Below are positions 47,240 through 58,375 of a DNA stretch of 64,000 bases, one piece after another. The notes under the pieces were generated by a model. It was given only the letters and a program-made list of their open reading frames with translations, did not search any database and was not told the origin of the DNA. The first letter of the stretch is position 1. Each line of letters begins with the position of its first letter. Origin of the DNA: Margaritifera margaritifera (Eukaryota; Mollusca; Bivalvia; Unionida; Margaritiferidae); assembly GCA_029931535.1 (NCBI GenBank), contig JAQPZY010001625.1:2295001-2359000 (forward strand). The letters run 5' to 3'. A program made the position numbers and the translations under genes.

Positions 47240-47480
47240 TTTTTACTGTTGTATGCAAACGATCTAATTGTCTTTGCTGACACTGCCCACCAGTGGCAAA
47301 ATATGCTCAATAGACTACATAATATTTTTTAATATGGAAATTAAAAGTGAATTTGGAAAAAAAAACAAGAGTGATTGTATTTCGCAGAGGTGGCAATCTC
47401 AGAAGTTATGAAAAGTGGTACTATGGCCCTACAGAGGTAAAGATTGAATCATATTACAGGTATCTAGGACGCAAATTTTA
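47240..47480 (+). pseudogene. Non-LTR retrotransposon reverse-transcriptase fragment
   Basis: The plus strand reads LLLYANDLIVFADTAHQWQN, then, after a frame change, VIVFRRGGNLRSYEKWYYG and VKIESYYRYLGRKF. The YADD catalytic motif is present as YAND, followed by the LE..LNRL helix and the K..V.F..GG.....WYY...I.....YLG block of LINE-type reverse transcriptases. It is frameshifted and isolated, so it is a dead fragment on the strand opposite to the kinase gene. Confidence 0.82.
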
Positions 47481-48182
47481 TTAATTTCCTCATAATTAAA
47501 ATGTTATACTATCAATGACATAATAAATATAATTCAGTCAAAAATTGTTGCTTTAACACCTTGCATGAATACATCAAAAATAGTGATAAATATCCATAAT
47601 TTGCATACAGCGAATACAAAAATGGCTAGGAGTTCCCCTTGTCAGTAAAATCATTTTACAAGGCATTGATTAAATACTGTATGATGCATCTGATCTACTT
47701 CTGTGCTTGAATAAAGTTGAAACTTAATGATTCTTATGTTATTATCTTTATCTGATTAAAGTCTAAAGATTTTTCCCAGAGTGTTTTTTTGTGTGAAGAT
47801 ACCAAAAAAAATGAAGTTTTCCTTAATCAAACATTCATAATCGGATCATCCAGAAAAACATTCCAAGTCTATTTGTTTGTTGATGAATACCATTCAGTAT
47901 ACCAGTAGATGTGAGATTTAATAAAATTCAGTACTAATCATTCTTTGAGATGATAATATAATGTACTAAAACCTTATGGATCGAAGCTTCAAGTGTTCTG
48001 TACAAGAATTTCAATTTCCATCTGCAATTTCTACATACCAGAGCTGACCAACAATCCTAAGGCATAAATCCATGGAAATGAATATCTCAGTGTCACAGCT
48101 CATATTTGTTTTAAGAAGATAAACTATAAAAAAAATTTGTATCCATAAAAATGTTTATTTATGAAAGTATTCATTCAGAGTA
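47481..48182. other. Kinase intron sequence
   Basis: AT-rich, no gene recognised. Confidence 0.5.
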
Positions 48183-49681
48183 CACCACTCCCTCGATAAC
48201 TCGCACCCAGATAACTAGCGAACCTGCTTATAATGCGGGGTCAGGCATGAATCCAATTTTTTGTACTAGAAAATACCCAAAAAATTGGCCCCTAGTTGTT
48301 GAACGTGAATAAAATTGCAATAAAAATTAGTAACTGAAACCTTGATATATCACTCATTTTATCGTCAAAAACAGTGGTTAGTACCCAGAAATTTTAATCA
48401 ACATCATGAAATTTTAAACTTTTAATAAGAAGTCATATATTTTGTTAAATTTTCTTTCCAAACAACATTCTCAGTACACTGTAAATAACAATATTCGACG
48501 AAATGTTGATCAATAAAAATGTCACTAATTCCTACTGGTGGTAACACTTTAAAAAATAAATACCAATTAAATAAATTTTGTCAAGTGAAATTTGTGTTTT
48601 AGTTCTATCTTTTAATTCAGTTTCAGTGTAATCATCATAAATGCAATATGCCCTCTTGTACTCGAACGTGAAAAATATAAATCATCTGTCCCAGCTATGT
48701 CCACGAGCATTTCCGTGAGAACCGTTTTTTTATATCTGACTTGCGGAAGAATTTGTTGTGTTGTTACATTCAATTAAAGGCAGGCTGGCTTTCACGTTAA
48801 TTACGTCTTTTGTATCAAATCAAATAAAGGGGGTGGAATAAAAGAAAAGTTAAAAGGCATGCAAATCCTACCTGCGTAAGAGCTAGTGGTCATGGCCATG
48901 TGTCAGGTAAACTCATTTCAATTGATCAATCGAACACTGTTATAGATATTATTATGTAAGTAATATAATTAAACTACCTTAAATTAGCCTACTCTTTCAA
49001 AAATGTGATCAAAGATAGTAAGGCAACCAAGCCAAATGAGTACTTGGTGAATAAAAGCTTTGTTTCAAAGATACGGTTCATTACGGAGAAGCGAGTTCCA
49101 GAGTTTGTATTGAACTTAAAATTTCTAACTTACTACTCAGAGATTTCCTCAAGGATGAGAAGAAGTTTCACTGTTACTTGCAATGAAATCACAGCATCCA
49201 TATTTTAATAATAGGACAACAAATAAATCGAGTTTCGATGTTGACGGTTGTTTCACGAAATAAATGTCCCTAGTTTTTGAAAAAAATGAATCTTGTTTTG
49301 TTGTGAATCAACAACAACAAAAAGCAGTGATGTAATACACAATGTTTTTGCGTACACGTGTTGTTGAAACCGCTTGGACTAATGTTGTTAACAATCTTTC
49401 AGAGGTTGGGTATCTTGAAAATAAAGGTAATTTATACAAAAAAGCCAACAACTACATTAGAAAAAAAGCTCTTTGTTGACAATTATTCCCCATGCAATTA
49501 AAAAATGAGTATTCAGCCATTTAACAGACTCGTTACCCCCTCCCCCCCCCCCCCCCGTGGTTTTCTCAATGTCCAGTGAGAAGGCATCCCCTTCTTAAGT
49601 TTTGGAGGTACCCTGGCAAATCGCACCCTCGCTTATAGTGTTTTTGGACCCTGTTGTGCACGTGTTATCGAGGGAGAGGTG
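48183..49681. mobile_element. TIR element of about 1.5 kb with TA duplication (family CACCWCTCCCTCGATAAC)
   Basis: The left end is CACCACTCCCTCGATAAC and the inverted right end is CACCTCTCCCTCGATAAC. It is flanked by TA at 48181-48182 and 49682-49683. Subterminal motifs recur in both ends (TCGCACC, GCTTATA). The interior is AT-rich with only short frames (the longest is about 67 codons at 49005-49208), so no transposase is encoded. A C-rich run lies at 49536-49556. It sits in a kinase intron. Confidence 0.82.
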
Positions 49682-51483
49682 TACCTGTATGTGAGCACTA
49701 AAGCTGGTACTCCTCATTAATAGATCCATCAAATTTAGCAACACTGTCCTCGATAAATCATCACCACACACATCACACCATTAAAATTCATCTCAAACAA
49801 AATTTGCATGAAAGTATTTACTCATGTCATGTCTCAATTACAACAACACACTACAATGATATGACAAAAATCCATGCCTCATTGACACTGGATCAGAAAC
49901 ACACTCATGACAGCTGAACATGACTTGATGTATTTTTACCACCTGGCAGTCTTGCCTTGGATCTCAAGATCATAATGCAGGTTGTTTTTTTTTTAAAAAA
50001 AAGCTTAATTTCATCAGAGATATTAATAATAATTAACAGCAGCAGTGGAAAGATAAAAAGAAAGCTTCAAGGGTTAGAGGAAACTCGTTAAAGGGAAATT
50101 ACGCCAAGCCCATGCACTGATCAATGTTCAGATTACAGCATAAAATAGATATAATTTCTGAGATCAATGCACTGAGCATTGTAGCATGTAGCAACACTTG
50201 TTGCAAAACTAGTAACATCAAGCACAGATGTAACAAGCCTATATTGCCTCTGAACAATATTTTAATAACAAGCAGGAATTCATGCATGTTTTTTTTTTTT
50301 CAAGATAAGGACAGCAGTTATTTTAGGATTACAAATATCAATGCATCCACTAGCCACTTGGAATTGTCTGTAAGGTCAATAGTGCCATTACTTCTGTAGC
50401 ATTTGCATGCATTTTGTTTTCTTATGATCCTATCATTGGAAATAAACTGTGTCTTAAGATAAAAATCATTTTTTATTATCTATTTTTATCAAAATTTGTG
50501 TCACAATAATTAAGCTGTTGATTTAGTAATCTAGTTTTTCAAACATGGCAAGTCTTAGATGAGAGATAAACTGTTTTAAATTTTGACTGAGATTTTAAAA
50601 AAGTGTGTAAACCACTGGTATTTTCAAACACAAAAGCATTTCCACTGACAAAACAATAGATGATTTTTGTCCCTGTACTATATTATTTGCTTGTGGCATG
50701 AACCTGAATGTTTTACATGTACTACACTGCTGAGAATCTGCCAGAGAGAAAACAAAGTTGTGGTGGGGTTGTATGTCACATGATATAGAAGCTGAAGTAA
50801 AGTCAAGGATCTTCCCTTTGTGTAAACTAGGATCAACCAATACATTGAAAAATAAAGTACTTCATTTTAACAACTATTAAAGCTTTGAATTTTTAATTCA
50901 AATTTGGATGGCAAATAATTATATGATAAAGAAGAAACATTTATATCTTAGATAACTAAAGAACAAGCAAATCTTAAACTGATATTGATTTCAAGGTAAA
51001 TAATCATTGAAAATATGCTTCAACTGATTTCCTGACTTGACTCAAACTCTGGATATACAGACTTTCAAAAAATAATCAACAATGTATTTTGTTACCTCTT
51101 TTAAGTCTCTGTCAGGGATTTGGGATGATTACGGTCATGGTGAGAAAAAAAACCCTGTAAATTGAGAAGTGTGCATTTTTCAAGGTGGTAGTGATGGTGG
51201 CCAGGTACCAAAGCAGGATCACAACTCTTTTAATGGTCTGATCAATATGGGAAAAAGACAGACAGATGGATGGATAGATGGATAACCAGGTAGGTAGATA
51301 GATTGGTTTCAGAAGTGACTGAGGCAGAACAGTGGTTTTCCATTCCTCTACAATGCAAAATGGACAAGTGAGAGTAAAAGTGGACATCATGACCACATCA
51401 AACTATCATGCTTTTTTCATGACTCTTGTCAAAATTATGATAAAAATTTTAATTAACATATGTTATGATGATATAATATTTAC
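49682..51483. other. Kinase intron sequence
   Basis: No element recognised. The short frames on both strands have no motifs. Confidence 0.5.
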
Positions 51484-51615
51484 ATTTAATGTCATGATGT
51501 ATCATATTATTCTCATGTAGTTCTTTCAATCCTGCAAGGCCTTGCTTCATCAAGCTCCATATAAGTACTTCATCCAACCTTGGTTTGGACCTCACAAAGT
51601 CAGTCAGTGACACAC
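51484..51615 (-). CDS. Kinase gene exon: hinge to catalytic loop (HHD)
   Basis: CTTCCTTTTCAG precedes 51615 and GTAAATA follows 51484. The exon completes Gly87, encodes residues 88-130 and leaves one base of the Ser131 codon. It contains LIWSLMKQGLAGLKELH (helices D and E) and MIHHDIKS. H126-H127-D128 is the catalytic loop, with HHD in place of HRD, and K130 follows. The HHD variant removes the usual Arg that reads activation-loop phosphorylation. Among animal kinases it is a notable feature of MAP3K8. The split codons on both sides fit exactly. Confidence 0.92.
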
Positions 51616-51879
51616 CTGAAAAGGAAGATATTATTATATGATAATGATTTTCTAATCTGACTCTGGTTTAACTAGCTAACTTGTTTACCTGAAAACCAAT
51701 TATTTGAAGTTAAAATACATTCTTTGATAAAACTTACTTGATAGTAACGAGTTGAGAGTACATCCACTACCTCAAAACTCCAGCCCTCCCAATAAGTCAG
51801 AAGTTGCATCTGACTTCCTTTTTAAGCAAGGAGACAACCTTTTTGCTCCGTTGTTGCTAAACCAAGCCAAACAGTTGTA
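51616..51879. other. Kinase intron sequence
   Basis: Nothing recognised. Confidence 0.5.
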
Positions 51880-52580
51880 GTTTTTTTGTTCAACTCGACT
51901 CTTTGTTTACCTAATCCATCAGTAACTATTATCATACATACAGGTAAACTTAATCAAATGCTTTTTAATTTCTTATGGGACAAATTGAATGATAAGACAA
52001 AAAGACTAGTCTGTACTCAAGATTATTCTGAAGGAAGATTGAAAATGATTAACATTAAAATATTTACGTCATTAAAAGCAACCTGGATACGTCGACTAAT
52101 TTTGGATAAGCTAAGTGGAAAATGCTATTAATTCAAACATGTCCCAAACTATTTTGATATTTTTATTTTTGGAATTGAATTTACTAAAAAGATTTCTTGA
52201 GGTTTGAAGAACAAATTTTGGAAGGTCATTTTATTCAGTTGGTTAAAACTACAAGAAATAAACAAGCCTGAATCATGGCAATCGTTTGTAGCTGAGCCAG
52301 TCTGGTTCAATGCTAATATTTAAGTCGGAAATCATAGCATTTACTATAAACATCTGTACAAGTGTGGAGTAAATATAATCAGGGATTTCACATGCTACAG
52401 TCAGTTTATTAGTTTCAATTCTTTTTAACAATATATCCATGTGGAATAAACTTATTACAACAGGCGGTGCTATCAAAGAGTATTTTAGGGTACAAAACTT
52501 GGAAGCATCCGATATTAACTTACACAGACCAACTATGGCATTTCTGTTACAATTACTCACTCAATATTATATGCTTTTAG
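51880..52580 (+). pseudogene. Non-LTR retrotransposon, C-terminal fragment
   Basis: The plus strand reads QMLFNFLWDKLNDKTKRLV, then DYSEGRLKMINIKIFTSLKA and WIRRLI. Beyond several stops it continues with EPVWFNANI and YKHLYKCGVNIIRD. The 'FIW....K..R.....Y..GGL.M.N........WI.R' block followed by 'PIW.N..I......Y...G...I.D' is typical of the region after the reverse transcriptase in L1/Tx1-like LINEs. It has multiple stops and lies in a kinase intron on the opposite strand. Confidence 0.82.
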
Positions 52581-54069
52581 TCAGTTAATGCGGAGCCAGA
52601 CTACAGCATGGTTTTCTACAATATCTTTGTCCACTAAAATAATCATGTTCACTGTTCAGGACACAGTCATTTGAGTTGACAAGGAAACTGTAACAAACCA
52701 TGCTTTAGTCCAACTCAACAATGACCAATTCAAACTATATAATGCTGGAAAAATAGAATATTTATTGCAAAAAATAATAAATCCATGACCAGAGCACCTA
52801 TCTTTATTATCAGCCTCCCCTGTCACAAGCCTTCCATGCTGGGATTTAAATTCCTGGTACTCAAGTAACCATTCCCCTCTTAAATTCATTTTGGATATTG
52901 GATTCTACCTTTTTTATCCCTGTACACTACTTTGGAAATAAATGCTGCACGTTTTTCACTGAAGAGTTCCTCTTCTCTTTTTTACACCTTTTACTAATGA
53001 TCCATCATGTGTTCTTGGTTTTGTGCCCAAGCTAATCAAAGTTAGTAATGTATTTCTGTCAGCCAATGAAACTGATTGTTTTATGATTCATTGGCAATGA
53101 GCACACTCTATTAAGTAAGCTTGGAAATGTGATTGATTCAGTCTAAAGTCACCCATAAGAATTTTTGTCTTTATTTTCTTTAGTCTTTTTTTTGCACCAT
53201 ATGGGTGCCATGGAGAGAAATTTCTTTCACCAAAGACGACAAATAAGGGTCACTAGCACAAGGGCACAGCCTAGAATGAACCCTGCATACATGTACAAAA
53301 AATACTAATCTAAAATGGTTCCAACTGAAAAAATTTCATAAAATTGAAGCAACAAATATTCTTTTACACAAAATGAGAATTAGACAAGACATGTTCTTTT
53401 TGTAGAGAAACACATTACAGATAGAAAGGGGACGTTCTTTGAGAATTTCACACATTTGACCTGGAAGCTCGGGTCCCTGAGAGCCCTGATAAATATTTGT
53501 CAGGAATGAAATCAGGTGCTTATTCAGAGCAATGCAACTAAGAGTTTAACAGCCGCTGGACTAATAGATAGTCAATTCAGCGACTGACTACACATAAAAA
53601 GTGAGTGTTCGGAAAGATTTGACAAAAAGCTCAACAGAAGTGGTATTTAAGTTGCCATCTGGCTACAATGGTCAATCGACTTACAAGGAAGTTAATTCAT
53701 TAGGTGCAAGACACCAAATATCCACTGAATTTGCCTCAGTACAATTGTACTCTGCCACAGCCAGTAACTTCAGCAAAAACAATCAAATGTGGCAGTGAAC
53801 AACTTGTTGGTCTACTCCCCTGTCACCAAAAAAAGTTGCATCTCATCCCTCCAAGTATACCCTAATCCAGTCTTTACGACCAGTGCTCTCCTTTAATAAG
53901 CTAATTAAAATTGCTATGACTTTTTTCATAATTTTAGGAACTTTCTATTGACTTGAGAGCTAAAAATATCCAAATTTTTTAAAAATTACCTCCAATCAAG
54001 CAGCAAAAGAAAATCAAGAAGCCAATGTTGTCCCAAGATCACTCGTCTGCTTGACATCCACCTCAGTGC
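52581..54069. other. Kinase intron sequence
   Basis: Minus-strand frame 52656-52889 and plus-strand frame 53601-53798 have ordinary composition but no splice borders or recognised motifs. No element was identified. Confidence 0.45.
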
Positions 54070-54755
54070 CAAATGCCAGGGCAGTTGGCAGAGAAATCAC
54101 AATTTCTGACATTTAATGGAAGATTGGCATAATTTGTACAGACTTGAAAGTCTTTATGCCTCGATGCTTTCTGTAAAATTTGGTCAACTTCTGTTGACTG
54201 GTTTGTGAGAAGTCATTTGAAATTTTTTTTTATTTTTAGAAACAGTTTTTAGTAATGACAGCCATACTGGATGACAGATTAGCATGATCTGTACAAATTT
54301 ACAAGACCTTCAAGCCAGGATATTTTCTGTCAAATTTGGTCAAATTCTGTCTGATGGTTTTAATGAAGAAGCTGTTTCAAGGTTTTACTATTTTTTAGCA
54401 ATGGTGACCATATTTGATGGTTGATCAGCATCATTTATAAAAATCTGAAAGACCTTTATGACAGGATGCTTTTCTGTCCAAGTTGGTAAATTTCTGCTCA
54501 ATGGTTTTTTTGAAGGAGCCATGTGAATTATTTTTTTTTTAATGATGTCCACATGTGATGGCAGATCAGCATCATTAGTATGAGTTTAAAGAGCCTTTAT
54601 ACCAGGATGCTTTCTGCCAAATTTGGTCCAATTCTGCTCAGCAGTTTTTGAGAAGGTGAAAAAAGCAAATGTTGATGGACACATGATGGACAATGCCTGA
54701 TGGATGCAGGGTCATACCATAAGCTCATTTGGCCTTGTGGCCAGGTGAACTGAAG
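54070..54755 (+). repeat. Pearl/Helitron-like element, about 145-bp core units, four copies, with hairpin end
   Basis: Units share ACTGGATGACAGATTAGCAT, CAGGATGCTTTCTGTCAAAT and TTGGTCAAATTCTG..CA.TGGTTTT. The right end reads ATACCATAAGCTCATTTGG followed by CCTTGTGGCCAGGTGAACT, a hairpin-forming end (TGGCC/GGCCA) seen at the 3' end of bivalve non-autonomous Helitron-like elements. Confidence 0.75.
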
Positions 54756-54863
54756 ACCACTACCTACTCTACTAAAATGCTGGGGTCAGGACAACAAAAC
54801 AGGACAGCAAAACTTATCAGTATCTTATAAATTATGCACCAGAATAATACACTACCTACTTAC
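54756..54863. other. Kinase intron sequence
   Basis: Short intron end before the exon at 54864. Confidence 0.6.
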
Positions 54864-54990
54864 CAGCATCTTCCATAAAAATCTCCACCATGTCATCTCG
54901 CTGTATCACTCCATACAGCTTTGTCACATTCTCGTGATCCAGTTGAATCGGGATCAATACCTCATTTGGATGAAATTTCTTCAATGAAGT
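54864..54990 (-). CDS. Kinase gene exon: N-lobe helix C to hinge
   Basis: TTTTATCCTCAG precedes 54990 and GTAAGT follows 54864. The exon enters in phase 0, encodes residues 45-86 and leaves one base of Gly87. It contains KKFHPNEVLIPIQLDHENV and KLYGVIQ (strand 4 area), then VEIFMEDAG (strand 5 and hinge). In my alignment with MAP3K8-type kinases the helix-C Glu that pairs with the strand-3 Lys falls on L56. The nearest acidic residue is E54. This may be a shifted pairing rather than a loss. Confidence 0.9.
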
Positions 54991-55135
54991 CTGAGGATAA
55001 AAAAAAAAAGATAATGCATGCATCCAGAAGAAATGAAATCTGTTACAATAAAATTTGTTGGATACCCACATAGCTGGATAAATATGTATCACATAATGAC
55101 ACAACTGTATTTTCATATGTATAAAGTCAGTGATG
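54991..55135. other. Kinase intron sequence
   Basis: No element recognised. Confidence 0.5.
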
Positions 55136-56180
55136 CATTAAAATATTGGTCACTGTGACCTCTTATTACAATAAAGGTGTAGTACTAGTCAAGATGCATT
55201 CCATCACTAAGTTTCATGATTCTAGGTAGGATAGCATGTGCATAGCATACTAACATCTCATGTATTCATGAGCTAATGGTAACAGCTTAAGCAAAGCCAG
55301 CTCAAGATGAAATATAGGTCCTGATGAGCTTCTTTTCTTGCAAGGGTGTGATACTAACAGAGATGCATATCATCAATTTCACAATTCTAGCATGAACATT
55401 GCCTCAGAAATGAACTTTGAAACAAACTTCAACCCAAATCAGTATGAACTACTTCTGCAATGTGGGGAAAAGTGATCATCAAGATGCATCCCCTCACCAA
55501 TTTTCAAAATTCTAGATAGGATAACAAGCACACTGCATGCACACAAAATATTGTGGTCATGTGCTCAATGAAAAACCTTAACCTAAGCCAGTTAAATACG
55601 AATCGTAGGTCACAGTGACTATTTTTGTACAAGTGTGTTACTAATAGAGGTGTATACAATCATCTAGTTTAACGATTCCAACATGAACAGTTACAAACCC
55701 CCCCCCCCCAATCGACAAAAAAATCAGAAGTGTGAAATATTGGTCACAGTGACCTCCTTTGGTGATGAAGCTGACTACTCATCAAGACGCATCCCTTCAT
55801 CAAGTTTAATGATTCCAGGTCTAACAGTATTTATACAGCAAGCAAAAACCAATATGGTTATGAGCTAAACACAAAACACCCAAACCAATAAAATGGTAAA
55901 TGTAGGCCACAGTGACTTCTTTTGTTCTAAGGGTGTGGTACTAACAGAGTTACACACAGTCATTTATTTCGATGATTCTAGTATGAACAAAATTTGAGAA
56001 ACTTAAAACAAAAAAAATTTAACCTAAGTCACTGAAGCATGGTATCTAGGGGTCATAGTTACCCACTTACATGATGAGGGTGTAGCATTCATTTAGATGC
56101 ATCCTGTCATGAAGTTTCATGACTCCAGGTATAAAAGTATGTACACAGTGTGCATTATAGCAGAGCTGAATGCAGAAACT
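55136..56180 (+). repeat. Degenerate tandem array, about 150-bp units, seven copies
   Basis: Units share GGTCACAGTGACCTC, a run reading AAGGGTGT..TACTAA, AGATGCATCCC.TCA..AAGTT, CATGATTCTAGGTAT-like, and TGAGCTAA. Starts near 55.15, 55.32, 55.47, 55.61, 55.75, 55.91 and 56.05 kb. Old and diverged; non-coding. Confidence 0.8.
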
Positions 56181-56546
56181 TGACCAAGAATGTACAGTCA
56201 AACCTGTCCTAGCAGTCACCTGTGTTCAGTGGTCATTCTAACCCCCCCACCCTCCCAATTTCCTATATAAATGCCATGTATTTAACGGTCACCTGCTTTC
56301 AGCAGTCACTGTCCTGGTGTTTCTTAACTAAACCAAAACCTCTAAAGTTGGTGCACCCAAAATTAAACGTTGTCAAATGTACTTGACACAGGTGCTCCCA
56401 AATCTGAAAGTGGTTTACAAGGATGCGAAAATCAAAATTTGTATGGTATATCCAATTTTGTTGAAATTATTCTAGTTGCTTTTAAGTAGATGAAAATAGC
56501 AAATTCCAAGGATTTACAAATTTATTTTAAAACTATTCATCCTCAC
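56181..56546. other. Kinase intron sequence with a TIR-like end
   Basis: TACAGTCAAACCTGTCCTAG at 56195 and repeated AGCAGTCAC / AGTGGTCA motifs suggest a fragment of a MITE whose other end I could not find. A related left end occurs at 39181. Confidence 0.5.
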
Positions 56547-56678
56547 CTGTTTCAAAAAAAACCTTTTGACATTGTCCACACATCTGAACCCCGTGCCAAA
56601 TGATCCAGAAAAGCGGTCACTGTCTACACGCTGGAAATCTTCACCTTCTGTGTATTGCCCATCATGTACACTTAGATC
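56547..56678 (-). CDS. Kinase gene exon: Gly-rich loop and strand 3 Lys
   Basis: TTTTTATGTTTAG precedes 56678 and GTGAGG follows 56547. The exon is exactly 44 codons in phase 0. It reads DLSVHDGQYTEGEDFQ, then RVDSDRFSGSFGTGFRCVD and KRFFLKQ. G25, G28 and G30 (GSFGTG) form the ATP-binding loop, and K43 in FFLK is the expected catalytic lysine of strand 3. The residue after the loop's third Gly is Phe where Val is usual. Numbering of the partial protein starts with this exon. Together the six confirmed exons encode 568 residues, of which about 18-300 are the kinase domain. Confidence 0.88.
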
Positions 56679-56929
56679 CTAAACATAAAAACAATACTTA
56701 ACATCAGGAAACATATAGTACAAGGCATACAAAGATTGGTATATGTTTGTTATAAGTCTGATATTTTTCAATTCATTATCCCACAATGACTATGGTTCTT
56801 GTGACGACAACATACATGAAGATGGTTGTGATGACAAAGTACGTGAAGATATTTACATTTTGTGATTCTGAGATAAGTCTTTACAATCATTGACCAAGCC
56901 AGGCCAAGTACAACCTGCTCCTTTTCTAT

Positions 56930-57206
56930 AACACTGTTCATAGGACCCATAAAAGTGACTCATGTTATACAAAACAGACCCCCTTAAAATGAAGTACATT
57001 CCAAGAAGTCCATGTCATAATAATACACTGAACACAAAAATAGGAGAGTTAATGGTGTGAAACTGCATATTTCGTTCTCAATAGGCATGAACCTAAATCA
57101 AACTAAAATAAACAGAACAAAATTTAATTGTACAGTCTGAATTTAATGGGATCCATGACCATACCCATGTTATACGAGGGGTAGCAGTATACTGAGGGAC
57201 TACTGC
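56930..57206 (-). mobile_element. Second copy of the CAGTGGTCCCTC MITE, reversed and degraded
   Basis: The sequence ends GAGGGACTACTGCATA on the right, which is the inverted end of the family. It shares AACACTGTTCATA, CATGTTATA and GTCATAATAATACACTGAAC-like segments, in reverse order, with the copy at 41430. The left terminal repeat is mostly lost. Confidence 0.7.
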
Positions 57207-57312
57207 ATAACTAACCAATCACCAACAATAAGACAGACATATCTAGTCATTAGACTACTGCATAACTAACCAATCACCAACAATAAGACAGACAAACATG
57301 TTTAGTCATTAG
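57196..57312. repeat. About 52-bp direct duplication
   Basis: GACTACTGCATAACTAACCA followed by ATCACCAACAATAAGACAGA occurs twice (57199 and 57255), the second time directly after GTCATTA. The first copy overlaps the end of the MITE. Confidence 0.9.
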
Positions 57313-58039
57313 CATAACATATTCTGTAACAAAAAAATGCTTCTTGGAAAATGGTGCCACTTTATGAGATTTTTTGTTGATAGTGACAATTTCACACATA
57401 CTCGATGCAAAATAAAGAAGTTATTTACAAGCTGAATCTATACATCATATACAATGAAAACAGTCAAAGTGTGTAACCTTCAGGACAGCTGGTGTCATCT
57501 TAGGCAAACAAAGCACAACATGTAATGGCTCACACATATCCATATGCAAAACTGGCTAGCAGCCAATTGGAATTTTGAATAAACAACAATTGAACAAGAG
57601 CTGGTGGTAAATAGGTGGAGTTTGGGGATGTGTAAATTATGAAGGAAAGGTTAAACTTCTAAGTCATTTGCACTACACGATAGTCAGTTGGGGTCTGAAC
57701 ATAATTTAAGACGACCTTTTTTCTTTCCCATATACAATACTCCCAGCTGCAAATAAATGTTTGCCAACTACTAACATCTCAAAGATTTGTTTACATACAA
57801 ACTTGGCAACAGCCTTGATACAGAACAATCTCATATTTCTCTCATGTTAGCTGACTTTTACATAATACAGGTCCAAAAGTTTAGATGTGGTGCTAAGGTT
57901 CTAGCTAATTTGTATGTACATCTTCAACCTGAGCATCTCCGAGTCAATCTTTCCTAATGCATGGAAACAAGCTAACATTGCATCTCTTTAGAAAAGTGGT
58001 CTGAGAGACCATATGGACAATTGGATCCAATCTCTATTT
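57313..58039. other. Kinase intron sequence, possible undetected small exon
   Basis: The exon at 58376-58524 ends after one codon base, but the exon at 56547-56678 starts in phase 0. At least one more exon should lie between them. I found no candidate whose phase fits on both sides. Confidence 0.4.
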
Positions 58040-58310
58040 TACTATAAAAAATCCTACTAAAGCATATTCATTATCAATAACAAGATTTTCAACATGGTCA
58101 CTGTGATGTCCACATTGGATGTCCAACTAGCACCATTTTCATTCAGAATCAACTAGACCATGGGATGAATGTGTGTGTAAAGTTTCATGGCAATGCTCCA
58201 GGTAGTTTAGGTGGAGTAGCGATAACAAACTTGTGCTAACATATGGACAGACGATGGACAACAGACCATCCCATAAGCTCTTCTGGTCTACAACCAGTAG
58301 AGCTAAAAAA
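58040..58310 (+). repeat. Pearl/Helitron-like short element with hairpin 3' end
   Basis: One unit of the family seen at 37-38.5 kb (TCAACATGGTCACTGTGATG, TCCACATTGGATGTCC, CACCATTTTCATTCAG). It is followed by CATATGGACAGACGATGGAC and the terminal stem AGCTCTTCTGG / CCAGTAGAGCT, then AAAAAA. Confidence 0.75.
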
Positions 58311-58375
58311 ATGAGACAAAGTTGACAAATTGTGAATAAAGGAACTGGAAACATAGTGTGCATCAACCACTGTAC

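Noticed and set aside
52656..52889. 77-codon minus-strand frame as an extra kinase exon
   Set aside because: The kinase exons at 51484-51615 and 54864-54990 already join in phase, so an inserted exon here is not needed and its borders are poor.
57481..57510. Candidate linking exon reading DTSCPE
   Set aside because: The entry phase fits but the exit phase does not, and the donor (GTTACA) is weak.
57781..57832. Candidate linking exon reading RNMRLFCIKAVAKF before a GTATGT donor
   Set aside because: The donor phase fits, but the only available acceptors lack a pyrimidine tract and give the wrong entry phase, with a stop just upstream.
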